From contig JAEZAS010000169.1 of the NCBI GenBank assembly GCA_023430365.1, positions 1 to 6,573 of the forward strand: 6,573 bases of DNA, written 5' to 3'. Both the position numbers and the translations under genes were made by a program. This document shows, piece by piece, positions 1 to 4,471 of this stretch; positions within the stretch are counted from its first letter, which is position 1; every line of letters starts with the position of its first letter. Origin of the DNA: Planctomycetota bacterium. GTDB lineage: Bacteria > Planctomycetota > Planctomycetia > Pirellulales > Pirellulaceae. The notes under the pieces are model-generated. The model was not told the origin of the DNA. It saw nothing but the letters and a program-made list of their open reading frames with translations, and ran no database searches.

Positions 1-2
1 TG

Positions 3-50
3 GTCGGCGTGGTGACGGTCGCGATCGCGCCGCTGGCGTTTCCGTTTTAG
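3..50 (+). CDS. Possible C-terminal tail of an upstream gene (partial)
   Basis: Reading from base 3 gives 15 codons (VGVVTVAIAPLAFPF) ending at a TAG at 48-50. The peptide is strongly hydrophobic, which would suit the last membrane helix of an integral membrane protein. The other two forward frames either stop early (TGA at 13-15) or run on into the hairpin-rich non-coding stretch. The position also makes sense: a rightward gene ending here would converge with the leftward Cys-rich gene, with terminator and repeat structures between them. Fifteen codons are too few to name a family, and a chance open stretch cannot be excluded. Confidence 0.3.
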   Translation, partial: VGVVTVAIAPLAFPF

Positions 51-67
51 CGCGAAGGCTACTCTGC

Positions 68-148
68 AGCCGGCAGATAACATCTGCCGGAGATTCCTCG
101 ACTGGTCGATCCACTCGCAATTTCTCCGGCGAGTGTTACTCGCCGGCT
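68..148. repeat. Inverted pair of REP-like hairpins (REPIN-like element)
   Basis: Two perfect hairpins lie head to head. The left one (70-90) has 9-bp arms CCGGCAGAT/ATCTGCCGG around an AAC loop. The right one (126-146) has 9-bp arms CCGGCGAGT/ACTCGCCGG around GTT. Read on the opposite strand, the right hairpin becomes AG-CCGGC-GAGT-AAC-ACTC-GCCGG-AGA, which lines up with the left one as AG-CCGGC-AGAT-AAC-ATCT-GCCGG-AGA. They therefore look like two copies of one element in inverted orientation, diverged only in the four middle stem positions, and each change is compensated on the other arm. The spacer is 29 bases (94-122). This layout matches REPINs, paired REP sequences mobilised by RAYT (TnpA-REP) enzymes in other bacteria. 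The family assignment is inference. Confidence 0.7.
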
Positions 149-149
149 A

Positions 150-170
150 TGGATGCTGGGTAGGCATCCA
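150..170. repeat. Hairpin next to the REP-like pair
   Basis: TGGATGC (150-156) and GCATCCA (164-170) form a perfect 7-bp stem around the loop TGGGTAG. It starts one base after the right REP-like hairpin and has no T-tract, so it is not a standard terminator. It may be an extra module of the same intergenic element. Confidence 0.45.
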
Positions 171-180
171 CATCCACGCC

Positions 181-218
181 AAGAAAACAAGGAAGCCCTC
201 GATTGCTCGAGGGCTTCC
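181..218 (-). terminator. Rho-independent terminator of the leftward Cys-rich gene
   Basis: GGAAGCCCTCGA (191-202) and TCGAGGGCTTCC (207-218) form a perfect 12-bp stem around the tetraloop TTGC. Read leftward, the stem is followed by TTGTTTTCTT (190-181), a good U-tract. Read rightward, only GTATGTTTATC follows, so it should work mainly for the leftward transcript, ending it about 75 bases after the stop codon. Weaker action on a rightward transcript is possible. Confidence 0.88.
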
Positions 219-291
219 GTATGTTTATCGCTCTCTTGGCCCGGCCGCAGTGGTGTGTGAGGCGGGCGTCGAGTTAGCGTACTAGTTCAGA

Positions 292-783
292 CTAGTAGCC
301 GCAGCCGCAGGTCGGAGCGGGATTGCAGCAAACCGGAGCTTCGCAGCAAACCGGCTTGCAGCAACGGTTGCGGTGGCAACGGTGCTTCTTGCAGCGGTGC
401 TTCTTGCAGCAACCACCGCAGTCGCTCTCGCAACCGCAGGCCGGTTCGCAACCGCACGAAGGAGCGGCGGCGCAGGTCGGCTCAACACCGCAGGTCGGGG
501 CAACCGGAGCGGCACAGGTCGGGGCAGGGGCGGCACAAGCCGGAACGCCACAGCCGACGTCGCAGCACGACGGCTTGCAGCAGCGGTTGCGGTGGCAACG
601 CTGCTTCTTGCAGCGGTGCTTGTGGCAACGCTGCTTCTGGCAGCAACCGCTGTCACAACACGAGGGCTGAGCACAGCAGGTGGGCTCGCAGCCGCAAGCG
701 GGTTCACAACCGCAGCCAGCGTAAGCCGAGCCGGCGATCATCATCAGGGCGCCAGCCATCAGGGCAACAACAAAGCTCTTCAT
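292..783 (-). CDS. Exported cysteine-rich repeat protein
   Basis: The protein has 163 residues. Residues 1-22 form a clear Sec signal peptide: MK, a hydrophobic core, then AYA before Gly23 as a signal peptidase I site. The 141-residue mature part holds 39 cysteines (about 28%), mostly as CC or CGC. It is internally duplicated. CGCEPACGCE occurs at 24-33 and 110-119, and each copy precedes a basic block of KKHRC-type repeats ending in HRNRCCKP (about 46-71 and 124-144). An Ala/Pro-rich stretch with spaced Cys links them. The ATG at 783 was chosen over longer readings because GGAGAG lies 6 bases upstream (790-795) and the signal peptide begins exactly there. No enzyme motif is visible. Likely roles are a disulphide-crosslinked envelope or wall component, or a metal-binding protein; the Cys/His/Lys pattern fits either. 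Planctomycete cell walls were described as proteinaceous and rich in cystine and proline, which supports the first idea, but this is inference. It is probably transcribed alone. Confidence 0.85.
   Translation of the reverse strand: MKSFVVALMAGALMMIAGSAYAGCGCEPACGCEPTCCAQPSCCDSGCCQKQRCHKHRCKKQRCHRNRCCKPSCCDVGCGVPACAAPAPTCAAPVAPTCGVEPTCAAAPSCGCEPACGCESDCGGCCKKHRCKKHRCHRNRCCKPVCCEAPVCCNPAPTCGCGY
352..414 (-). repeat. Intragenic duplication, copy B (residues 124-144)
   Basis: This 63-base stretch is closely matched by 571-648 in the same orientation; for example CGGCTTGCAGCA begins both. It encodes GCCKKHRCKKHRCHRNRCCKP. Compared with the other copy it lacks 15 bases, which is exactly one five-residue unit of the xKxRC type, so copy number of the small unit has changed without breaking the frame. 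Confidence 0.75.
571..648 (-). repeat. Intragenic duplication, copy A (residues 46-71)
   Basis: This 78-base partner of 352-414 encodes the same basic Cys block with one extra five-residue unit: QKQRC, HKHRC, KKQRC, HRNRC, against three units in the other copy. The near identity at DNA level suggests recent duplication or gene conversion within the gene, nested around a 15-base unit prone to slippage. Confidence 0.75.
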
Positions 784-1279
784 CGGAGACTCTCCAAAAA
801 TCCGGAACACAAGGGAGACGGAAACGGAAACAACGGAAACAACCGGTCGCCGGAACCGCCGGCCCCGCATGCTCTCGGGCTGGTGCGGTAGGCCGATACA
901 GTGACGTTCAGCGACTGTCTCGCAGCTTTCGCGGCGAACTACGGGAGCTATCGTCGAGCTTGTCCGCCGCTCTTCACCAATCGGAAGATTTGAGGATGTT
1001 TTTCCCAGATCCCCCGGCCGGATGCGCAAACGGTGACTAACACGCAGACAGTTCCGGTTGTGCCACCTGCCGCTGGAGGCCCGTGGAGGCTACTGAGTGG
1101 TCCAATCGGCGCATTCCGCCCCTCCTGCGGGAAAGCGCTCTAAAGCCTGCCCCGGCAAGGGCGAAGCCAGCGACTGCTTTGACCTAGAGTGGGGTGTGGA
1201 TGCGTCCGAAACCGGTTGTCCCTACCGATTGCGCGCGTGACGCGGTCCCCGCGGAACTGCAGGAGAAGGCCCGAAAGCA
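784..1279. other. Non-coding interval between divergent genes
   Basis: No convincing gene is seen across these 496 bases. The part nearest 783 is the leader of the Cys-rich gene: its ribosome binding site at 790-795 and a short tandem repeat (819-842). An in-frame extension of the Cys-rich ORF runs through here to 1029 but carries no protein-like features. The right part must hold the promoter of the HPt-like gene. A TGA at 1238-1240 with no later alternative start before 1280 bounds that gene. I could not find a well-spaced -35/-10 pair for either direction. Two TGGAGGC copies lie 3 bases apart near 1074-1090, too little to interpret. Confidence 0.6.
819..842. repeat. Short CGGAAA(CAA) tandem repeat in a leader region
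   Basis: CGGAAA, CGGAAACAA and CGGAAACAA follow one another directly. On the leftward transcript this reads as TTGTTTCCG units, a pyrimidine-rich stretch about 25 to 60 bases ahead of the Cys-rich gene's start codon. It could be an unstructured leader or slippage-prone sequence; no function is evident. Confidence 0.5.
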
Positions 1280-1609
1280 ATGCACAGCAACGCCGTAACT
1301 ACTGACCACGTTTACTCCACGCACGCCGGTGATCCGGAATTTGCCGAGCGTATCGAAAGCTTTGTGGCAGAGATGCCCGAACGAGTCGACGAGCTGCTGC
1401 AAGCCGTTCGCCAGGAGATTTGGCCGGAGGTCGTCCGCCAGGTGCAATTGCTCAAGCTGATGGCGGTCAGCCACGGCTTTAACTACCTGGCGGTGGCGGC
1501 GGCCGAGGTCGAGCAGACGATCGGCATGAATCGCCCCGAGTCGCTCGTGCACCAGGCGGTCAACGAGTTGATTTGCGTCTGTAGTCGGGTGCGAGCCAGC
1601 GCGATCTGA
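1280..1609 (+). CDS. Stand-alone HPt-like protein lacking the phospho-histidine
   Basis: The protein has 109 residues and fits a single HPt (histidine phosphotransfer) four-helix domain from about residue 18 to 107. Residues 26-42 (IESFVAEMPERVDELLQ) match the usual opening helix F...LP.R...L. The active-site helix normally reads AHQLKGAGGSYGF; here residues 55-67 read VQLLKLMAVSHGF. They align without gaps, putting Gln56 at the histidine and Leu60 at the conserved Gly, while Lys59 and Gly66-Phe67 are kept. The codon is CAA (1445-1447), one base from His. The family normally relays phosphate between response-regulator receivers. This member cannot do that on the usual residue and may bind a receiver or kinase as a competitor, as non-phosphorylatable HPt proteins do elsewhere; that role is inferred. 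No kinase or receiver gene is adjacent. AGGAGAAGG (1261-1269) is the likely ribosome binding site, and an in-frame stop at 1238-1240 rules out longer forms. Confidence 0.78.
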   Translation: MHSNAVTTDHVYSTHAGDPEFAERIESFVAEMPERVDELLQAVRQEIWPEVVRQVQLLKLMAVSHGFNYLAVAAAEVEQTIGMNRPESLVHQAVNELICVCSRVRASAI

Positions 1610-1633
1610 TCGCTCCGATTGCTCGAACGTCCG

Positions 1634-1681
1634 ACGCCACAAAAAAAGACCGTCGCAAAGTGCGGCGGTCTTCGGCGTTTT
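1634..1681. terminator. Bidirectional terminator between convergent genes
   Basis: AAGACCGTCGC (1646-1656) pairs with GCGGCGGTCTT (1662-1672) around an AAAGT loop. This is an 11-bp stem with one wobble or mismatch position. ACGCC (1634-1638) and GGCGT (1674-1678) can add an outer clamp. Read leftward, the stem is followed by seven T (complement of 1647-1641), an excellent terminator for the DUF1559/lipoprotein operon. Read rightward, it is followed by CGGCGTTTTATCC, a weaker but usable T-run for the HPt-like gene. Confidence 0.85.
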
Positions 1682-1705
1682 ATCCTGCCCGGAAATAGCG
1701 AACGA

Positions 1706-2125
1706 CTACTGAGGCGGCCGCTGTCCGCCCCAGGTGAGTTCGATCTTCAAGTCGTCCGTCGGCTCCGTGACGGTGACCGACAGACCTGAGGTTGCCGCCG
1801 AGCCGTACTTCTCGGGCGCGTGGTGCTTGTTCTGGTACTCCGAAATGGCCTGCACGGCGGAGACCTCCACGGCGTGCGTGCCTTGGACCACTCCTTCCAC
1901 CTCGTCGGTGACCAGTTTGAACCGGCCCTCGGAATCGAGCTGGGAATAGGCCGGCCGGCCCGAGTCTGGAACCAACCGGATGGCGCCGAACGTGAGCGGC
2001 TTGTCGTCGATCAGCACCTGACCGGAGACCGGGATCAGTTCCGGCCCACGATTGCAGCCGACCGCGGACACGAGCAACAACAGGAGCCCGCCCAGCGTCA
2101 GGCGGTTCAGGGGAGTGAAATGCAT
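1706..2125 (-). CDS. Small lipoprotein with a carboxypeptidase-regulatory-like fold
   Basis: The protein has 139 residues. Residues 1-24 form a lipoprotein signal peptide with a run of leucines and the lipobox AVGC, so Cys24 should be lipidated, leaving a 116-residue protein attached to a membrane. Residues 33-72 (VSGQVLIDDKPL..., AIRLVPDSGRPAYSQLDSEGRFKL) match the beta-sandwich pattern V.G.V..dG.PL....V...P......TD..G.F.L common in small planctomycete lipoproteins (transthyretin/carboxypeptidase-regulatory-like). The rest, including VVQGTHAVEVSAV, continues the strand pattern. No catalytic residues are visible. It starts 15 bases after the DUF1559 stop, and its GGGAGG ribosome binding site (2135-2140, 9 bases from ATG) abuts that stop, so the two are co-transcribed. 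It ends just before a strong terminator. The precise function is unknown. Confidence 0.82.
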   Translation of the reverse strand: MHFTPLNRLTLGGLLLLLVSAVGCNRGPELIPVSGQVLIDDKPLTFGAIRLVPDSGRPAYSQLDSEGRFKLVTDEVEGVVQGTHAVEVSAVQAISEYQNKHHAPEKYGSAATSGLSVTVTEPTDDLKIELTWGGQRPPQ

Positions 2126-2134
2126 GGTGCGTCG

Positions 2135-2140
2135 CCTCCC
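2135..2140 (-). promoter_or_regulatory. Ribosome binding site of the lipoprotein gene
   Basis: GGGAGG on the minus strand lies 9 bases before the ATG and directly touches the upstream stop codon (2141-2143). Ribosomes finishing DUF1559 would be well placed to restart here, supporting translation as an operon. Confidence 0.7.
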
Positions 2141-3073
2141 TTAGTAGTCCGAAGTGATCGACTCGCCGTCGTTGCGAATCGAAAGTCGCTGATAGTCGAG
2201 CAGGTTGATGTTGTTCGAAATAAAGCTCACGTGGCCGTCGCCAAACAGGAACTGAGCGCCGGCGGGATGCTTGCTGCCGAACGCCGCGTTGTCGGTACCC
2301 GGGCCATTGAACAAGAAGGCGCCGGTCCCCGGCTTTTGATTGAGCGGGTTCTTCGTAGTGCGCAGCGTCTGGAAACGGCTGCCGACGGTCCAGACATTCT
2401 GGCTGGCGGCCGTGTGGTTTTCGATCGATTCGCCGACCATCATCTGAGCGCTCGTGCCATCGGTCATGTCGGCGCGCCGCATGCCCGTGCGATACAGAAA
2501 CATGCCGTTGTTGGTCATCTTGATTTCGTTGCCGTTCGGCGGACCGTTCGAGCCGGCCACCATCGCGTAGGAACCGGTTGCAGCCCGCTTGCCGCTCGAG
2601 GGAGTGTTTTCCCGATACGGCTGGGAGTTATCGCTCGGGCAAACGATGAACTTGGGCCGGGCCGTGAACAGCCGTTCGTTGGCGGCGTTCACCCACGAGG
2701 TATCGAACGCGTTCCACGGCGAATTGGTGTAGTCGATCTGCTCATGCAGAGCGCCTTGCTCGATGAACGGCAACAAGGCGACGAACCCGCTAATGCCGAT
2801 GCTGCCAATCTTGTTATTGAAGCCGGTGCACTGATACCCCGCAGCGCCGTCGCATCCCATGCGTCCCGGCGGGAACGAGCCCAAGGCGCTCTCGTAATTT
2901 TCCAGGGCCAGGCCAAGTTGCTTCAGGTTGTTCGAACACTGCGATCTCCGGGCCGCTTCACGCGCCGCTTGCACCGCGGGGAGCAGGAGCGCCACGAGGA
3001 CGCCAATGATCGCAATCACCACCAAGAGTTCGACCAGCGTGAACGCACGCCTTTTCTGCAGAGAGAATTCCAT
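2141..3073 (-). CDS. DUF1559 prepilin-like protein (H-X9-DG type)
   Basis: The protein has 310 residues. The N-terminus is a type IV pilin-like signal: a short basic leader (MEFSLQKRRA), the prepilin site before Phe11, FTLVE with the conserved Glu at +5 (Glu15), and a hydrophobic helix to about residue 34. LPAVQAAREAARRSQCSNNLKQLGLALENY follows (31-60), the hallmark of DUF1559. Other family features are FPPG (67-70), LPFIEQ (101-106), CPSD (145-148) and the C-terminal H-X9-DG motif: His269, then nine residues, then Asp279-Gly280. The -1 residue is Ala rather than the usual Gly, which prepilin peptidase tolerates. A TTG 27 codons upstream would extend the frame, but the ATG at 3073 gives the standard short leader and has AGGG 5 bases upstream. 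Planctomycetes carry this family in many copies; members are thought to be exported pseudopilin-like envelope proteins of unknown specific role. It is the first gene of a two-gene operon with the lipoprotein. Confidence 0.93.
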   Translation of the reverse strand: MEFSLQKRRAFTLVELLVVIAIIGVLVALLLPAVQAAREAARRSQCSNNLKQLGLALENYESALGSFPPGRMGCDGAAGYQCTGFNNKIGSIGISGFVALLPFIEQGALHEQIDYTNSPWNAFDTSWVNAANERLFTARPKFIVCPSDNSQPYRENTPSSGKRAATGSYAMVAGSNGPPNGNEIKMTNNGMFLYRTGMRRADMTDGTSAQMMVGESIENHTAASQNVWTVGSRFQTLRTTKNPLNQKPGTGAFLFNGPGTDNAAFGSKHPAGAQFLFGDGHVSFISNNINLLDYQRLSIRNDGESITSDY

Positions 3074-3384
3074 GAAAGCCCTACCGACAAAACCAGGAAT
3101 CAAGAAATAGAATTGGGTGCCCTGCCGGACACCGAATCCGACGGCGGCTGACAAATCCTTGCCCAGTGATCGGACTAGCTCAGTCCAGAATGCCCGCCTA
3201 ACAAGTATCGCTGCCTTCGCACCAGGGCACAGGGGCGAAACGTTGCGGCGTTCCGCGAAATGCCTTAAGACTCACTGCGATTCGAGCGACAACTTCCAAC
3301 GTTCGCCTTCATTCTGCGGGCAGGCGCAAACTCGGTCGCTCGGTGATGCAGATTTGCCACATCGTTTTGCCACGGAGCATTGCC
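3074..3384. other. Divergent intergenic region (promoters presumed)
   Basis: This interval separates the leftward DUF1559 operon from the rightward DUF1028 gene and should contain both promoters. Near its ends are AGGG (3079-3082, for the leftward start) and GGAG (3374-3377, for the rightward start). I found no -35/-10 pair with good spacing, no convincing inverted repeat and no RNA-like fold. Open frames across it have poor protein character. Confidence 0.55.
3374..3377 (+). promoter_or_regulatory. Ribosome binding site that fixes the DUF1028 start
   Basis: GGAG lies 7 bases before the ATG at 3385. This favours that start over the ATG at 3343 (14 codons earlier), which would place polar residues ahead of an otherwise normal signal peptide. 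Confidence 0.65.
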
Positions 3385-4194
3385 ATGCGAGTCTTCTCTC
3401 TTGCCTCGATCGTGTTCTTGGCGAAGTTCGTTCTCGCTGCAAGCGCGCTTCCCGCGGAAGAGCACGACATCACGGCCACGTTCTCGATTGTCGCCGTCGA
3501 TCCGGAGACGGGCGTCTGCGGAGCGGCGGTGGCCAGCAAGTATCCTGCCGTGGGCAAGGTGGTGCCGTATGTTCGTGCGGGTGTCGGAGCGTTCTGCACG
3601 CAGCATTGGCACGAGCCGAAGTGGGGCGAGCGAGCGCTCGATCTGCTCGCAGAAGGAAAGCGGCCGGAGGAAGTTTTCGTCGAGATGCTACGGGACGATC
3701 CACGCAGCGAGCAACGTCAGTTGGCGATCATCGATCTGCGTGGTCGCTCCGCGCAGCATCATCCGAGCGAAGCGGCGGAGTCGAGTCGCTACTGGGGCGG
3801 ACAAGCGGGGCGCTTCTACGCGTGCCAGGGCAACACGCTCACCGGTCGCGAAGTCATTGAGGCCATGGCCAAGGCCTACGAAGAGACCGAAGGGAGCCTC
3901 GCCGACCGGCTGATGGCTTCCTTAGTCGCGGGTGACTGTGCAGGAGGCGATCATCGGGGCCGACTCGCTGCTGGCATCCGCGTCTGCAAGACCGACGCCG
4001 AAGGCTATTGGCTGGAGCTTCACGTCGATCGCAGCGACGACGCCGTGCTCGAACTGGCGCAGAAATATGCGGAGCTGAAGCACGCGGCGAAAGGGACCTG
4101 GCGCGGTGGACAAACGCCGTTTGAGCATCCGTGCCGCGAGCGCGTCGAATCGAAGCCGCCGCGGACGAAGAGCGGTGAAGCCTCCGCCCAGTAG
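3385..4194 (+). CDS. Exported DUF1028-family protein
   Basis: The protein has 269 residues. Residues 1-21 form a Sec signal peptide (basic MR, hydrophobic core, ASA before Leu22; a cut after Ala24 is also possible). The DUF1028 domain starts at TFSIVAVDPETG (32-43) and runs to about 232. Family landmarks in order are AVASKYPAVGKVVPYVRAGVGAF (48-70), CTQHW (71-75), LLAEGKRPEEV (87-97), DDPRSEQRQLAIID (104-117), ACQGNTLTG (146-154) and AGGDHRGRLAAGI (186-198). The family adopts an Ntn-hydrolase-like fold as I recall it, but its substrate is not established. Most members begin at or near TFSIVA and are cytoplasmic, so the signal peptide makes this an exported version. After about residue 235 a basic, Pro/Lys-rich tail of some 35 residues shows no domain. 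The gene stands alone between a divergent neighbour and a repeat-rich gap. Confidence 0.9.
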   Translation: MRVFSLASIVFLAKFVLAASALPAEEHDITATFSIVAVDPETGVCGAAVASKYPAVGKVVPYVRAGVGAFCTQHWHEPKWGERALDLLAEGKRPEEVFVEMLRDDPRSEQRQLAIIDLRGRSAQHHPSEAAESSRYWGGQAGRFYACQGNTLTGREVIEAMAKAYEETEGSLADRLMASLVAGDCAGGDHRGRLAAGIRVCKTDAEGYWLELHVDRSDDAVLELAQKYAELKHAAKGTWRGGQTPFEHPCRERVESKPPRTKSGEASAQ

Positions 4195-4213
4195 GAATCA
4201 GGGCGAGGTGTAA

Positions 4214-4238
4214 CGGATCGGTCCGCCGGAGCCATCCG
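4214..4238. repeat. Imperfect hairpin after the DUF1028 gene
   Basis: CGGATCGGTCC (4214-4224) and GGAGCCATCCG (4228-4238) can pair with two mismatches around a GCC loop, 20 bases past the stop. No T-run follows, so it is a weak candidate for transcript-end structure rather than a clear terminator. Confidence 0.3.
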
Positions 4239-4260
4239 ATTCCAGCACGGCAACATTCCC

Positions 4261-4336
4261 GTAGCTGAATTCGCCAGAATTCAGACGCCCCGCGAGTGGA
4301 GCATTGGTTTGTCTGAATTCTGGCGAATTCAGCTAC
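4261..4336. repeat. REPIN: two inverted GTAG-hairpin REP units
   Basis: A perfect 26-bp inverted repeat: the left arm is 4261-4286, the spacer 4287-4310 (24 bases) and the right arm 4311-4336. Each arm is itself a hairpin. On the left, GTAG (4261-4264) is followed by CTGAATTC (4265-4272), loop GCCA, and GAATTCAG (4277-4284), a perfect 8-bp stem, then AC. The right arm is the same unit on the other strand. GTAG followed by a palindrome is the classic description of a REP unit recognised by RAYT (TnpA-REP, Y1 HUH) enzymes, and two such units head to head form a REPIN. No RAYT gene is in the window, so mobilisation would be in trans. It lies between the DUF1028 stop and the sigma-factor gene and may also act on transcript ends. 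It contains four GAATTC sites. Confidence 0.85.
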
Positions 4337-4471
4337 CATGTGGCTGCGTTTTGCCCAGATTAACGCTGGCACGCTGGAAGCAGTTGCCAGTTGATTGCGG
4401 CCGGCCGTCGTGGCTGACTAAGATAAACTCTCGCTGATCGTTCCCGCCTCCCACCCAACCAACGGCAGCCC

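Noticed and set aside
68..170. Hairpins at 70-170 as a CRISPR array
   Set aside because: There are only two or three short palindromes of differing sequence and orientation, with no regular direct repeats or equal spacers.
323..891. Forward-strand open frames opposite the Cys-rich gene
   Set aside because: Their low-complexity Gln/Ala/Arg composition simply mirrors the repeated Cys/Lys/His codons on the other strand; no start signals or domains are present.
784..1029. N-terminal extension of the Cys-rich protein by 82 residues
   Set aside because: The extension is Arg/Val-rich without domain character, whereas a ribosome binding site and a complete signal peptide sit exactly at the ATG at 783.
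1179..1207. TTGACC as a -35 box for the HPt-like gene
   Set aside because: At 17 bases downstream the sequence is GCGTCC, with no resemblance to a -10 box.
1820..3151. 443-codon forward open frame opposite the DUF1559/lipoprotein operon
   Set aside because: It spans two recognisable minus-strand genes and their gap, and its His/Arg/Val-rich product resembles an antisense reading of GC-rich codons. The minus-strand products have clear family motifs.
4261..4336. 26-bp inverted repeat as the ends of a tiny insertion sequence or as a terminator
   Set aside because: The 24-base interior has no coding capacity, no flanking target duplication is visible, and no T-run follows on either strand.
4367..4372. 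TGGCAC as a sigma-54 -24 element upstream of the sigma-factor gene
   Set aside because: No TTGC-type -12 element follows at the required 5-base spacing.
4384..4424. TTGCCA or TTGATT with TAAGAT as a promoter for the sigma-factor gene
   Set aside because: The spacing is at least 22 bases, too long for a sigma-70 promoter.
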